From NCBI GenBank assembly GCA_031552405.1, contig JAVBMN010000026.1, positions 117,229-181,228 on the forward strand: a stretch of DNA of 64,000 nucleotides. The letters are read 5' to 3'. A program made the translations under genes and the position numbers. The notes under the pieces were generated by a model. The model did no database searches, was not told the origin of the DNA, and saw only the letters and a list, made by a program, of their open reading frames with translations. Of the stretch, positions 52,489 through 59,299 are shown one piece after another (position 1 is the first letter of the stretch; every line of letters begins with the position of its first letter). Origin of the DNA: UBA1794 sp031552405 (GTDB taxonomy: Bacteria > Bacteroidota > Bacteroidia > Bacteroidales > Bacteroidaceae).

Positions 52489-53073
52489 ATGGATAAATTC
52501 AGTTATGCAATTGGTCTGGGTATCGGACAGAACCTCCTTGCCATGGGGGCAAAAGAAATCAATGTAGAAGATTTTGCTCAGGCCATCAGCGCAGTACTTA
52601 ACGGGCAGGAAACTGCCATTTCGCACAACGAAGCACGGGAAATTGTAAACAAGTTCTTTGAAGAATTAGAGACCAAACAAAGTGCCGCCAATATTGAAAT
52701 AGGGCAGACATTTCTGGAAGAGAATAAGAAAAGGGCAGGCGTTATCACACTCCCCAGCGGATTGCAGTACGAAGTCCTGGTAGAAGGTACCGGTAAATTA
52801 GCCAATGCAGCCGATCAGGTAAAATGCCACTACGAAGGTACACTGATTGACGGTACTCTCTTTGACAGTTCCGTACAACGTGGCGAACCCGCTACATTCG
52901 GCGTGAGCCAGGTAATCCCCGGATGGGTAGAAGCTTTGCAACTTATGCCCGAAGGATCAAAATGGAAACTTTTCATCCCCTCCGACCTGGCATATGGCGC
53001 ACAGGGTGCCGGACAGACCATTGCTCCACACAGCACACTCATCTTCGAGGTAGAATTAATTCAAGTATTATAA
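52489..53073 (+). CDS. FKBP-type peptidyl-prolyl isomerase, no signal peptide
   Basis: 194 residues. FKBP N-terminal dimerisation helices (residues ~1-85, 'SYAIGLGIGQNLLAMGAKEI') and an FKBP catalytic domain: 'VKCHYEGTLIDGTLFDSSVQ', 'QVIPGWVEALQLMPEGSKWK' and 'LAYGAQGAGQTIAPHSTLIF'. The aromatic pocket residues (Tyr, Phe, Trp) are conserved. It lacks a signal peptide and so should be cytoplasmic, unlike the lipoprotein FKBP 19 bases downstream. The pair probably arose by duplication and forms one operon. Family symbol would be fklB or fkpA; not assigned. Confidence 0.92.
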   Translation: MDKFSYAIGLGIGQNLLAMGAKEINVEDFAQAISAVLNGQETAISHNEAREIVNKFFEELETKQSAANIEIGQTFLEENKKRAGVITLPSGLQYEVLVEGTGKLANAADQVKCHYEGTLIDGTLFDSSVQRGEPATFGVSQVIPGWVEALQLMPEGSKWKLFIPSDLAYGAQGAGQTIAPHSTLIFEVELIQVL

Positions 53074-53092
53074 TATCACTGAACAAAAGCAA

Positions 53093-53986
53093 ATGAAAAA
53101 AATTAGCTTATTGGTGGCTTCAGCATGTGTGATGCTGATCACCTCTTGTACGGACGGAGGAAAGGGAAACCTGAAGACCGACGTCGACTCACTCTCCTAC
53201 GCTGTAGGTATGTCACAAACCCAGGGACTGAAAGAATATCTTGCTCAGATGCAGATAGACACTACTCACTTGGGAGCATTCGTAAAAGGATTGAAAGAAG
53301 GGGTTAAAGACCTGAGCAAAGAAGATCAGGCTCGCATGATGGGTATGCAGATCGGCCGTCAGATCAAAGACCAGATGATCAAAGGTCTGAACCAGCAACT
53401 TTTTGGAGAAGACTCTACACAGACCATCAACGAAAAGTTGTTTATGCAAGCCTTCGTTGCTGCCACTCTTGGCAAGCCCTGTAATATGAGCATGGAACAA
53501 GCCCAGGCCTTTACGCAGGAAAACATGGAACGCATTCGCAACAAATCCATGGAGAAAGCATATGGTGCCAACAAAGAAGCTGGTATCAAGTTCCTGCAGG
53601 AAAATAAGAAGAAGTCTGACATCAAAACCACTGCAAGCGGTCTTCAATACAAAGTGGTTACAGAAGGCAAGGGTGCTATCCCTACTCCTAACTCACGCGT
53701 AAAGGTGGCTTATAAAGGTACATTGATCGACGGTACTCCGTTTGACCAGTCACCCGAAGGTAACCCCATCACCTTCTCCGCCAACCAAGTTATCAAAGGT
53801 TGGACTGAAGCGTTAACTCTGATGCCCGTAGGCTCCAAATGGATTGTATACGTTCCTCAGGAACTGGCTTATGGCGCAAGAGAAGCCGGAGCTATCAAAC
53901 CGTTCTCAACTCTCATCTTCGAGATGGAACTGATCGGTATTGAGAACGAGCCCGCAAACGAGCCCAGAATTATCTCTGCTCAGTAA
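53093..53986 (+). CDS. FKBP-type peptidyl-prolyl isomerase lipoprotein
   Basis: 297 residues. Lipobox 'LITSC' places the lipid Cys at residue 19. A long helical N-terminal domain (Mip/FkpA-like, residues ~30-180, 'SLSYAVGMSQTQGLKEYLAQ') precedes the FKBP domain: 'VKVAYKGTLIDGTPFDQSPE', 'QVIKGWTEALTLMPVGSKWI' and 'LAYGAREAGAIKPFSTLIFE'. It helps fold envelope proteins. Directly downstream of its cytoplasmic paralogue and ended by a strong terminator. Confidence 0.93.
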   Translation: MKKISLLVASACVMLITSCTDGGKGNLKTDVDSLSYAVGMSQTQGLKEYLAQMQIDTTHLGAFVKGLKEGVKDLSKEDQARMMGMQIGRQIKDQMIKGLNQQLFGEDSTQTINEKLFMQAFVAATLGKPCNMSMEQAQAFTQENMERIRNKSMEKAYGANKEAGIKFLQENKKKSDIKTTASGLQYKVVTEGKGAIPTPNSRVKVAYKGTLIDGTPFDQSPEGNPITFSANQVIKGWTEALTLMPVGSKWIVYVPQELAYGAREAGAIKPFSTLIFEMELIGIENEPANEPRIISAQ

Positions 53987-54008
53987 ATCTCATTGCTGAA
54001 TAACACAC

Positions 54009-54047
54009 AAAGAGGAGTATCCTTTATCGGATATTCCTCTTTTTTTA
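54009..54047 (+). terminator. Intrinsic terminator after the FKBP operon
   Basis: AAAGAGGAGTATCC pairs with GGATATTCCTCTTT through a six-base loop; about 14 pairs with one G-T, followed by a T-run. 23 bases beyond the stop. Confidence 0.92.
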
Positions 54048-54077
54048 TTGCAAAACAAGACTTTTTCCACTCACTTG

Positions 54078-54108
54078 TTGACAATAAAAGAAAAAACCTC
54101 TATATTTG
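54078..54108 (+). promoter_or_regulatory. Bacteroidota-type promoter of the Lrp-type gene
   Basis: TTG at 54078-54080, 20 bases, TATATTTG at 54101-54108; about 20 bases of leader before ATG 54136. Confidence 0.78.
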
Positions 54109-54135
54109 CTTACTTTATGACAATTGATTTAGGAT

Positions 54136-54636
54136 ATGGAGAAAATAGACGAATTGGATCGTAAGATCCTCGAAATAATATCACAGAATGCACGCATCCC
54201 CTTTAAGGACGTAGCCGCCGAATGCAAAGTGTCTCGCGCCGCCATACACCAACGCGTACAACGCTTGGTAGATTTGGGCGTAATTGTGGGGTCCGGATAC
54301 AATGTAAGTCCCAAGAGTCTGGGGTTCAGCACATGCACCTATGTAGGTATCAAATTGGAGAAGGGCTCTTTATATAAGAGCGTAGTGGAAGAATTCGCCA
54401 AGATACCCGAGATTGTGGAATGCCACTTCACCACCGGTCCTTACACCATGCTTATAAAGCTATACGCCCGTGACAATGAGCACCTTATGGAGCTTCTGAA
54501 TCATAAAATGCAGAGCATTCCGGGCGTAACTGCCACTGAGACGCTCATCTCACTGGAGCAAAGTATCAAAAAGGTACTCCCCATCCACAACCGCTCCATC
54601 AGCCATCTGAACAATAAAACCATTATCGAAGAATGA
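54136..54636 (+). CDS. Lrp/AsnC-family transcription regulator
   Basis: 166 residues. N-terminal helix-turn-helix ('LDRKILEIISQNARIPFKDV' then 'AAECKVSRAAIHQRVQRLVD') followed by a RAM effector domain ('ICTYVGIKLEKGSLYKSVVE'-type strand, 'CHFTTGPYTMLIKLYARDNE', 'IPGVTATETLISLEQSIKK'). Such proteins bind amino acids and form octamers on DNA. Ligand unknown. Its stop overlaps the start of the next gene by four bases (54633-54636). It has its own promoter and could control the operon that follows. Confidence 0.93.
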   Translation: MEKIDELDRKILEIISQNARIPFKDVAAECKVSRAAIHQRVQRLVDLGVIVGSGYNVSPKSLGFSTCTYVGIKLEKGSLYKSVVEEFAKIPEIVECHFTTGPYTMLIKLYARDNEHLMELLNHKMQSIPGVTATETLISLEQSIKKVLPIHNRSISHLNNKTIIEE

Positions 54637-54944
54637 CGGAATTCCTGCAACAATGGAATCTGGCAGGCCTCTTGATTGGCATCTGCACTTTCCTTATTAT
54701 CGGGTTCTTTCATCCGGTAGTGGTAAAGTGTGAGTACCATTTCGGGGTACGGTGCTGGTGGGTATTCCTGCTGCTAGGCATCGCAGGCATTATAGCCGCT
54801 GTATGGATAGAAGATGTATTCCTGTCGTCCCTGCTCGGCGTGTTTGCCTTTTCTTCCTTGTGGACTATCAAAGAGATCTTTGAACAGAGAGACCGTGTAA
54901 AAAAGGGATGGTTTCCCAGAAATCCGAAACGAACCGACTATTAA
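54633..54944 (+). CDS. DUF4491 membrane protein
   Basis: 103 residues. Three membrane helices ('LAGLLIGICTFLIIGFFHPV', 'CWWVFLLLGIAGIIAAVWI', 'FLSSLLGVFAFSSLWTIKEI') and a basic C-terminus with 'KKGWFPRNPKR'. The 'HPVVVKCEYHFG' loop is characteristic of the family. The function is not known. Overlaps the Lrp-type gene (ATGA) and is followed after 13 bases by the first S66 carboxypeptidase. Confidence 0.85.
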   Translation: MTEFLQQWNLAGLLIGICTFLIIGFFHPVVVKCEYHFGVRCWWVFLLLGIAGIIAAVWIEDVFLSSLLGVFAFSSLWTIKEIFEQRDRVKKGWFPRNPKRTDY

Positions 54945-54957
54945 ACAACCCTAGCAG

Positions 54958-55869
54958 ATGATCTATCCTCCCGCTCTGCAAGCCGGCGATCTGGTGGTAA
55001 TCCTTTCCCCGGCAAGCAAAATAGACAAAAGCATCGTCAACGGCCAAAAGAGCCGTTTGGAATCTTGGGGGCTACAGGTTAAAGTAGCCAACCATACCCT
55101 GGACAAGCACCATGACTTCGCCGGGACTCCCGCGCACCGCCTCACAGACCTGCAGAAAGCATTCGATGATCCGGAGGTAAAAGCCGTATTTTGCAGTCGC
55201 GGAGGATACGGAGTGGTGCATCTGATGGAACAGTTGAAACTAGACCGCTTCCGGGAGAGCCCGAAATGGCTGATCGGATATAGCGACATTACCGCCCTCC
55301 ACAACTTCCTGCAAAAAGAAGGATTCGCCTCTATGCACGGCTTGATGGGCCGACACCTGGCTATGGAACCGGCCGACGATCCTGAAACCTTGCGCCTGCG
55401 CTCCGTCCTGTTTGGCGAAATGCCCCGCTACGAAACCGGCGGACACAAATTCAATGTACCGGGAACAGCTTCGGGCACTCTGCATGGCGGAAATCTTTCT
55501 GTATTCTACGGATTGCGCGGCACCCCATATGACTTTCCCTCCAAAGGCACCATCCTCGTGATCGAAGACGTAGGCGAACGTCCCTATCACATTGAACGAA
55601 TGATGTTCAACCTGAAGCTGGGTGGCGTATTGGAGAAGCTGTCCGGCCTTGTTGTAGGGCAGTTTACCGAATATACCGAAGACAACGCTATTGGGAAAAC
55701 TGTATATGAAATGATCCGGGATATGGTAAAGCCCTACGGATACCCCGTTTGTTTCAACTTCCCCGTAGGGCATACCGCACAAAACGTACCGCTGATCCTT
55801 GGAGGCTCCGTAACTCTGGAAGTAACAGGCAAAAAAGCTGTGCTTTCCTTTCCGGAACTGTCTCAATAA
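54958..55869 (+). CDS. LD-carboxypeptidase, S66 family, cytoplasmic form
   Basis: 303 residues, no signal peptide. Removes the terminal D-Ala from murein tetrapeptides during recycling. The S66 catalytic triad can be placed: Ser in 'IGYSDITALHNFLQ', Glu in 'VIEDVGERPYHIERMMF' and His in 'FPVGHTAQNVPLILGG'. Start block 'YPPALQAGDLVVILSPAS' is typical of LdcA. The following gene (55893-56990) is a duplicate of it carrying an added leader. Confidence 0.93.
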   Translation: MIYPPALQAGDLVVILSPASKIDKSIVNGQKSRLESWGLQVKVANHTLDKHHDFAGTPAHRLTDLQKAFDDPEVKAVFCSRGGYGVVHLMEQLKLDRFRESPKWLIGYSDITALHNFLQKEGFASMHGLMGRHLAMEPADDPETLRLRSVLFGEMPRYETGGHKFNVPGTASGTLHGGNLSVFYGLRGTPYDFPSKGTILVIEDVGERPYHIERMMFNLKLGGVLEKLSGLVVGQFTEYTEDNAIGKTVYEMIRDMVKPYGYPVCFNFPVGHTAQNVPLILGGSVTLEVTGKKAVLSFPELSQ

Positions 55870-55892
55870 CTTAACCTCATAAATCTTTCACT

Positions 55893-56990
55893 ATGAACAA
55901 GAAAACAGTCACCGCTCTGCTGAGCACAATGATATTCCTATCCTGCCACAGCAATCTCAGCAAACAAGGAAACTCAGCAAAGTACAAAATCAATACTCCC
56001 TCATTCAATGCCGATAGCATCTACCGGTACAATTCTCGCCAAGCAGTATCCGGCCCACACGTGCCAAACACGGCACAACAGATAATCTACCCTCCCAGCC
56101 TGCAAGTCGGTGACCTGGTGGTAATCCTTTCCCCGGCAAGTAACATAGACAAAGACATTATAAACGGCCAAAAGGAGCGTTTAGAGTCGTGGGGGCTACG
56201 GGTAAAGATAGCCAAACACGCCCTGAGTAAACATCACGATTTTGCCGGCACTCCCACACAACGCCTCTCGGACCTGCAGAAGGCATTAGACAACCCAGAG
56301 GTAAAAGCGGTATTTTGCAGCCGTGGAGGATATGGAACGGTACACTTGATGGAAAATCTCAACCTGACAAAATTCAAAGAAAGCCCAAAATGGCTGGTGG
56401 GATACAGCGACATTACCGCCCTGCACAACCTCCTGCAAAAAGAGGGGGTTGCCTCTATTCACGGACTAATGGGCAAGCATTTGGCGACGGAGCCGGCCAA
56501 CGACCCGCAAATCCAGCACCTACATTCCCTCTTGTTTGGCGAAACACCCCGCTACGAAAGCACCAGGAATAAGCTCAACATACCGGGCACCGCCTCCGGC
56601 ACGCTGCACGGCGGAAACCTTTCTGTATTCTACGGATTGCGTGGTACACCATACGATTTTCCTGCCGAAGGCACTATCCTTGTAATCGAAGATGTAGGCG
56701 AACGCCCTTACCACATCGAACGAATGATGTTCAACCTGCAAATGGGCGGCGTACTGGAAAGACTATCCGGGCTCATCGTGGGGCAGTTCACCGAATACTC
56801 CGAGGACAATGCCATCGGAAAAACCGTGTACAAAATGATTCGGGACATGGTAAAGCCCTACGGATATCCCGTTTGCTTTGATTTCCCCGTAGGACACACA
56901 GTACAGAATGAACCACTCGTCCTTGGAAGCAACGTAACACTGGAAATAACAGGCAAGAAAGCTACACTTTCCTTTTCTAAACCCCAATAA
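55893..56990 (+). CDS. Chimeric lipoprotein: glutaminyl-cyclase leader fused to an S66 LD-carboxypeptidase
   Basis: 365 residues. Residues 1-60 match the N-terminus of the glutaminyl cyclase encoded next ('ALLST.IFLSCHSN' lipobox, 'PSFNADS.Y.Y.SRQ', 'GP.VPNT'). From residue ~64 it is a copy of the preceding S66 enzyme ('IIYPPSLQVGDLVVILSPAS'), about three quarters identical by eye. The triad is kept ('GYSDITALHNL', 'VIEDVGERPYHIERMM', 'FPVGHTVQNEPLVLGS'). The former start codon ATG has become ATA. The leader adds a lipobox (Cys 18), so the enzyme should be moved from cytoplasm to periplasmic membrane face. Likely origin: tandem duplication of an S66-cyclase pair followed by deletion. Confidence 0.9.
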   Translation: MNKKTVTALLSTMIFLSCHSNLSKQGNSAKYKINTPSFNADSIYRYNSRQAVSGPHVPNTAQQIIYPPSLQVGDLVVILSPASNIDKDIINGQKERLESWGLRVKIAKHALSKHHDFAGTPTQRLSDLQKALDNPEVKAVFCSRGGYGTVHLMENLNLTKFKESPKWLVGYSDITALHNLLQKEGVASIHGLMGKHLATEPANDPQIQHLHSLLFGETPRYESTRNKLNIPGTASGTLHGGNLSVFYGLRGTPYDFPAEGTILVIEDVGERPYHIERMMFNLQMGGVLERLSGLIVGQFTEYSEDNAIGKTVYKMIRDMVKPYGYPVCFDFPVGHTVQNEPLVLGSNVTLEITGKKATLSFSKPQ

Positions 56991-57013
56991 ATAAAATTCA
57001 TAACTTTTTCACA

Positions 57014-58009
57014 ATGAATAAGAAAGTCATAATCGCCTTACTGAGCACCTCGATTTTCCTATCCTGCCACAGCAACTCCGGCAAGCAGGACAACCATTTG
57101 CAGGAAGACAGCGCCACAGTTGTCAGCGCCCCCTCATTCAATGCCGACAGCGCCTACCAGTACATCTCACGCCAAGTAGCCTTCGGGCCACGCGTACCGA
57201 ACACCCCGGAACATGAGCGCTGTGCAGAATACCTGCAGGCAGAGCTGGAACGCCACGGCGCTACCGTAACCGCTCAAAAAGGAGAAGTGACCGCATACGA
57301 TGGGACCCTCCTGCGCATCACCAACCTCATCGGCTCTTATAAAGCAGAGAACCCCAAACGCGTATTGCTATTTGCACACTGGGACACCCGTCCTTGGGCA
57401 GATCACGATACAGACGCCTCCAAACATCGCACCCCCATCCTTGGAGCCAATGACGGCGCCAGCGGCGTAGGGGTACTGCTGGAAATGGCCCGCCTCATCC
57501 ATGCGCAGGCACCCGAGATAGGCATAGACATTATCTTCTTTGATGCTGAGGACTACGGCACCCCACAATGGGCTAGGGAAAGTCGCAACGACGAAGCTAC
57601 CTGGTGCCTCGGCACCCAGTACTGGGCACGGAATCCGCACGTAGACGGGTACAATGCACGTTATGGCATTTTATTGGATATGGTAGGCGGAAAGAATGCT
57701 ACCTTCTATCAGGAAAGTCTCTCCCGCGAGGCCGCACAATGGGTAGTGGACAAGGTATGGAAGAAAGCGGACTCACTGGGATACGGCTCGTTCTTTATCC
57801 CCGAAGAAGGTGTGCCCGTCACCGACGACCATCTCTTCGTAAACCGCATTGCCAATATCCCCAGCATCGACATCATTCCTATAGACAGAGAGAACGGTGG
57901 ATTCGGCTATTTCTGGCATACGATGCAGGATAATATGGACGTAATTGATATCCGCACCCTTCAGGCCGTGGGACATACATTAATGGAAATAATATACAAC
58001 GAGAGATAA
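57014..58009 (+). CDS. Glutaminyl cyclase, M28-like lipoprotein (PgQC type)
   Basis: 331 residues. Lipobox 'IFLSC' with Cys at 18. Type II (animal-like) glutaminyl cyclase fold: 'LFAHWDTRPWADHDTD', 'ILGANDGASGVGVLLEMARL' with zinc Asp, 'IDIIFFDAEDYG' with the acidic catalytic residue, 'WARNPHVDGYNARYGILLDM', 'VPVTDDHLFVNRIANIPSID' and 'GYFWHTMQDNMDVID' with a zinc His. It converts N-terminal Gln to pyroglutamate at the periplasm. This fits the many Gln-first mature proteins in this genome. Neighbours SufE and the S66 pair suggest one run of genes. Confidence 0.88.
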   Translation: MNKKVIIALLSTSIFLSCHSNSGKQDNHLQEDSATVVSAPSFNADSAYQYISRQVAFGPRVPNTPEHERCAEYLQAELERHGATVTAQKGEVTAYDGTLLRITNLIGSYKAENPKRVLLFAHWDTRPWADHDTDASKHRTPILGANDGASGVGVLLEMARLIHAQAPEIGIDIIFFDAEDYGTPQWARESRNDEATWCLGTQYWARNPHVDGYNARYGILLDMVGGKNATFYQESLSREAAQWVVDKVWKKADSLGYGSFFIPEEGVPVTDDHLFVNRIANIPSIDIIPIDRENGGFGYFWHTMQDNMDVIDIRTLQAVGHTLMEIIYNER

Positions 58010-58013
58010 AGAT

Positions 58014-58442
58014 ATGAGTACTATCAATGAATTGCAAGACGAAGTAATCGAAGAGTTCAACGAGTTCGACGATTGGATGGACAAATACCAATTGCTCATC
58101 GACTTGGGTAATGAACAACCCACCCTTGAAGAGAAGTATAAAACCGAACAGAACCTCATCGAAGGCTGCCAAAGTCGCGTATGGCTACAAGCCGACATAG
58201 AAGAGGGTAAGATCGTATTTCAGGCCGAAAGTGATGCACTCATCGTAAAAGGTATCATCACCCTGCTCATCCGCATCCTCTCGGGGCACACACCGAAGGA
58301 GATCCTTGAGGCCGACCTATACTTCATTGACCGCATCGGCCTGCGCGAACACCTCTCCCCCACCCGCAGCAACGGACTACTCTCCATGGTAAAGCAGATT
58401 CGTATGTATGCACTGGCCTTCGAGGCTAAAAAGCCATCTTGA
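58014..58442 (+). CDS. sufE: SufE-family sulfur acceptor
   Basis: 142 residues. Accepts sulfur from cysteine desulfurase SufS for Fe-S cluster assembly. The acceptor Cys lies in 'NLIEGCQSRVWLQAD' (near residue 52). 'GNEQPTLEEKYKTEQN' and 'GHTPKEILEADLYFIDRIGL' are family blocks. It begins 5 bases after the glutaminyl cyclase stop and is convergent with the NUDIX gene (10-base gap). No SufS gene is in the window. Confidence 0.93.
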   Translation: MSTINELQDEVIEEFNEFDDWMDKYQLLIDLGNEQPTLEEKYKTEQNLIEGCQSRVWLQADIEEGKIVFQAESDALIVKGIITLLIRILSGHTPKEILEADLYFIDRIGLREHLSPTRSNGLLSMVKQIRMYALAFEAKKPS

Positions 58443-58452
58443 ATTTGCCCAG

Positions 58453-58992
58453 CTAAAAACTCTCGCCCTGCTCGTATAAATAGCGCGCTACCGCCGCACG
58501 AACAGAGTTAAGCCCGAATTTGGCGGGATCTATTTGGGAAAGGGGTACAAAGTGGCAGTCGACCGCATCGTCCAAGGAAGTCAGAACCGAGTAATCAGCC
58601 ACCCGGCAAAGGAAAAACTGGTCCAGCGTATGCACCAGAAATCCCGAATACAAATAGGTATTAGGCAATGAGAAGAGATACTTTGCCGAAGTGACCTGCA
58701 AGGATGTTTCCTCACGCACCTCGCGGGTTACACCTTCCTCACCCGTTTCACCGATGTCAATAAACCCTCCGGGTAAGTCCCAGGTTCCCTTGGCGGGGTT
58801 CTTGGCACGGCGACATACCAGAAGTTCATTCTGCGGATTAAGGATGAAAGCTACGGTAGCTGCAGAGGGGTTAAAATAATAGGTGAAGCCACAATCTGCA
58901 CAATGTTTTGACTTGTCATTGTGTTCCTCAAAGCGGGAAGAACCGCAGATGGGGCAGAAGTTAAATTGATGAAAAGGGTGTAAAGATTCCAT
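58453..58992 (-). CDS. NUDIX hydrolase with zinc-ribbon N-terminus
   Basis: 179 residues. A CPxCG...CADCG zinc ribbon (residues ~13-35) precedes a NUDIX domain whose box reads 'GGFIDIGETGEEGVTREVREETSLQV' in pieces: GxxxxxExxxxxxxREuxEE is intact ('GETGEEGVTREVREET'). This layout resembles NADH pyrophosphatase NudC and related ADP-ribose/NADH hydrolases, although the NudC SQPWPFPxS motif is absent. It hydrolyses a nucleoside diphosphate linked to another moiety; substrate open. Convergent with sufE. Confidence 0.9.
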   Translation of the reverse strand: MESLHPFHQFNFCPICGSSRFEEHNDKSKHCADCGFTYYFNPSAATVAFILNPQNELLVCRRAKNPAKGTWDLPGGFIDIGETGEEGVTREVREETSLQVTSAKYLFSLPNTYLYSGFLVHTLDQFFLCRVADYSVLTSLDDAVDCHFVPLSQIDPAKFGLNSVRAAVARYLYEQGESF

Positions 58993-59012
58993 ATCGCTGT
59001 TTCATAACACTA

Positions 59013-59040
59013 AAAAAGCCTACATTGCTGTAGGCTTTTT
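59013..59040. terminator. Intrinsic terminator of the tRNA-Asn pair
   Basis: AAAAAGCCTAC and GTAGGCTTTTT enclose a six-base loop; on the minus strand it follows the second tRNA by five bases and ends in a T-run. Symmetric, so it can also stop plus-strand transcription. Confidence 0.9.
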
Positions 59041-59045
59041 GTTTG

Positions 59046-59119
59046 CTCTCCCTCTTGGACTTGAACCAAGGACCCTCTGATTAACAGTCAGATGCTCTAA
59101 CCGACTGAGCTAAGGAAGA
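59046..59119 (-). tRNA. tRNA-Asn (GUU), copy 2
   Basis: 74 bases. Acceptor TCTTCCT pairs with AGGGAGA (one T-G), D arm GCTC...GAGC, anticodon stem TCTGA/TCAGA with loop CTGTTAA (anticodon GTT), variable GGGTC, T arm CTTGG TTCAAGT CCAAG, discriminator G. CCA is not encoded. Identical base for base to the copy at 59144-59217. Confidence 0.97.
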
Positions 59120-59143
59120 ATAGTGCAAATAAGAACCGAGTAG

Positions 59144-59217
59144 CTCTCCCTCTTGGACTTGAACCAAGGACCCTCTGATTAACAGTCAGATGCTCTAACC
59201 GACTGAGCTAAGGAAGA
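59144..59217 (-). tRNA. tRNA-Asn (GUU), copy 1
   Basis: 74 bases, same cloverleaf as copy 2 and the promoter-proximal one. Only 24 bases separate the two. A full Bacteroidota promoter lies at 59241-59271. Confidence 0.97.
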
Positions 59218-59240
59218 GTGTTTTTTTCTTAATTGCGGTG

Positions 59241-59271
59241 CAAAAATACTATGTTATTTTGAAATATGCAA
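59241..59271 (-). promoter_or_regulatory. Promoter of the tRNA-Asn pair
   Basis: Minus-strand TTG (59269-59271), 20 bases, TATTTTTG (59241-59248), 24 bases before the first tRNA. It abuts the divergent -7 box of the S41 gene. Confidence 0.78.
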
Positions 59272-59279
59272 TATCTTTG
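59272..59279 (+). promoter_or_regulatory. -7 element of the first S41 protease gene
   Basis: TATCTTTG, 21 bases before ATG 59300. The same string with flanking GCAC occurs before the second S41 gene (61778-61785). Confidence 0.5.
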
Positions 59280-59299
59280 CACAAAAAAATATCCAAATC

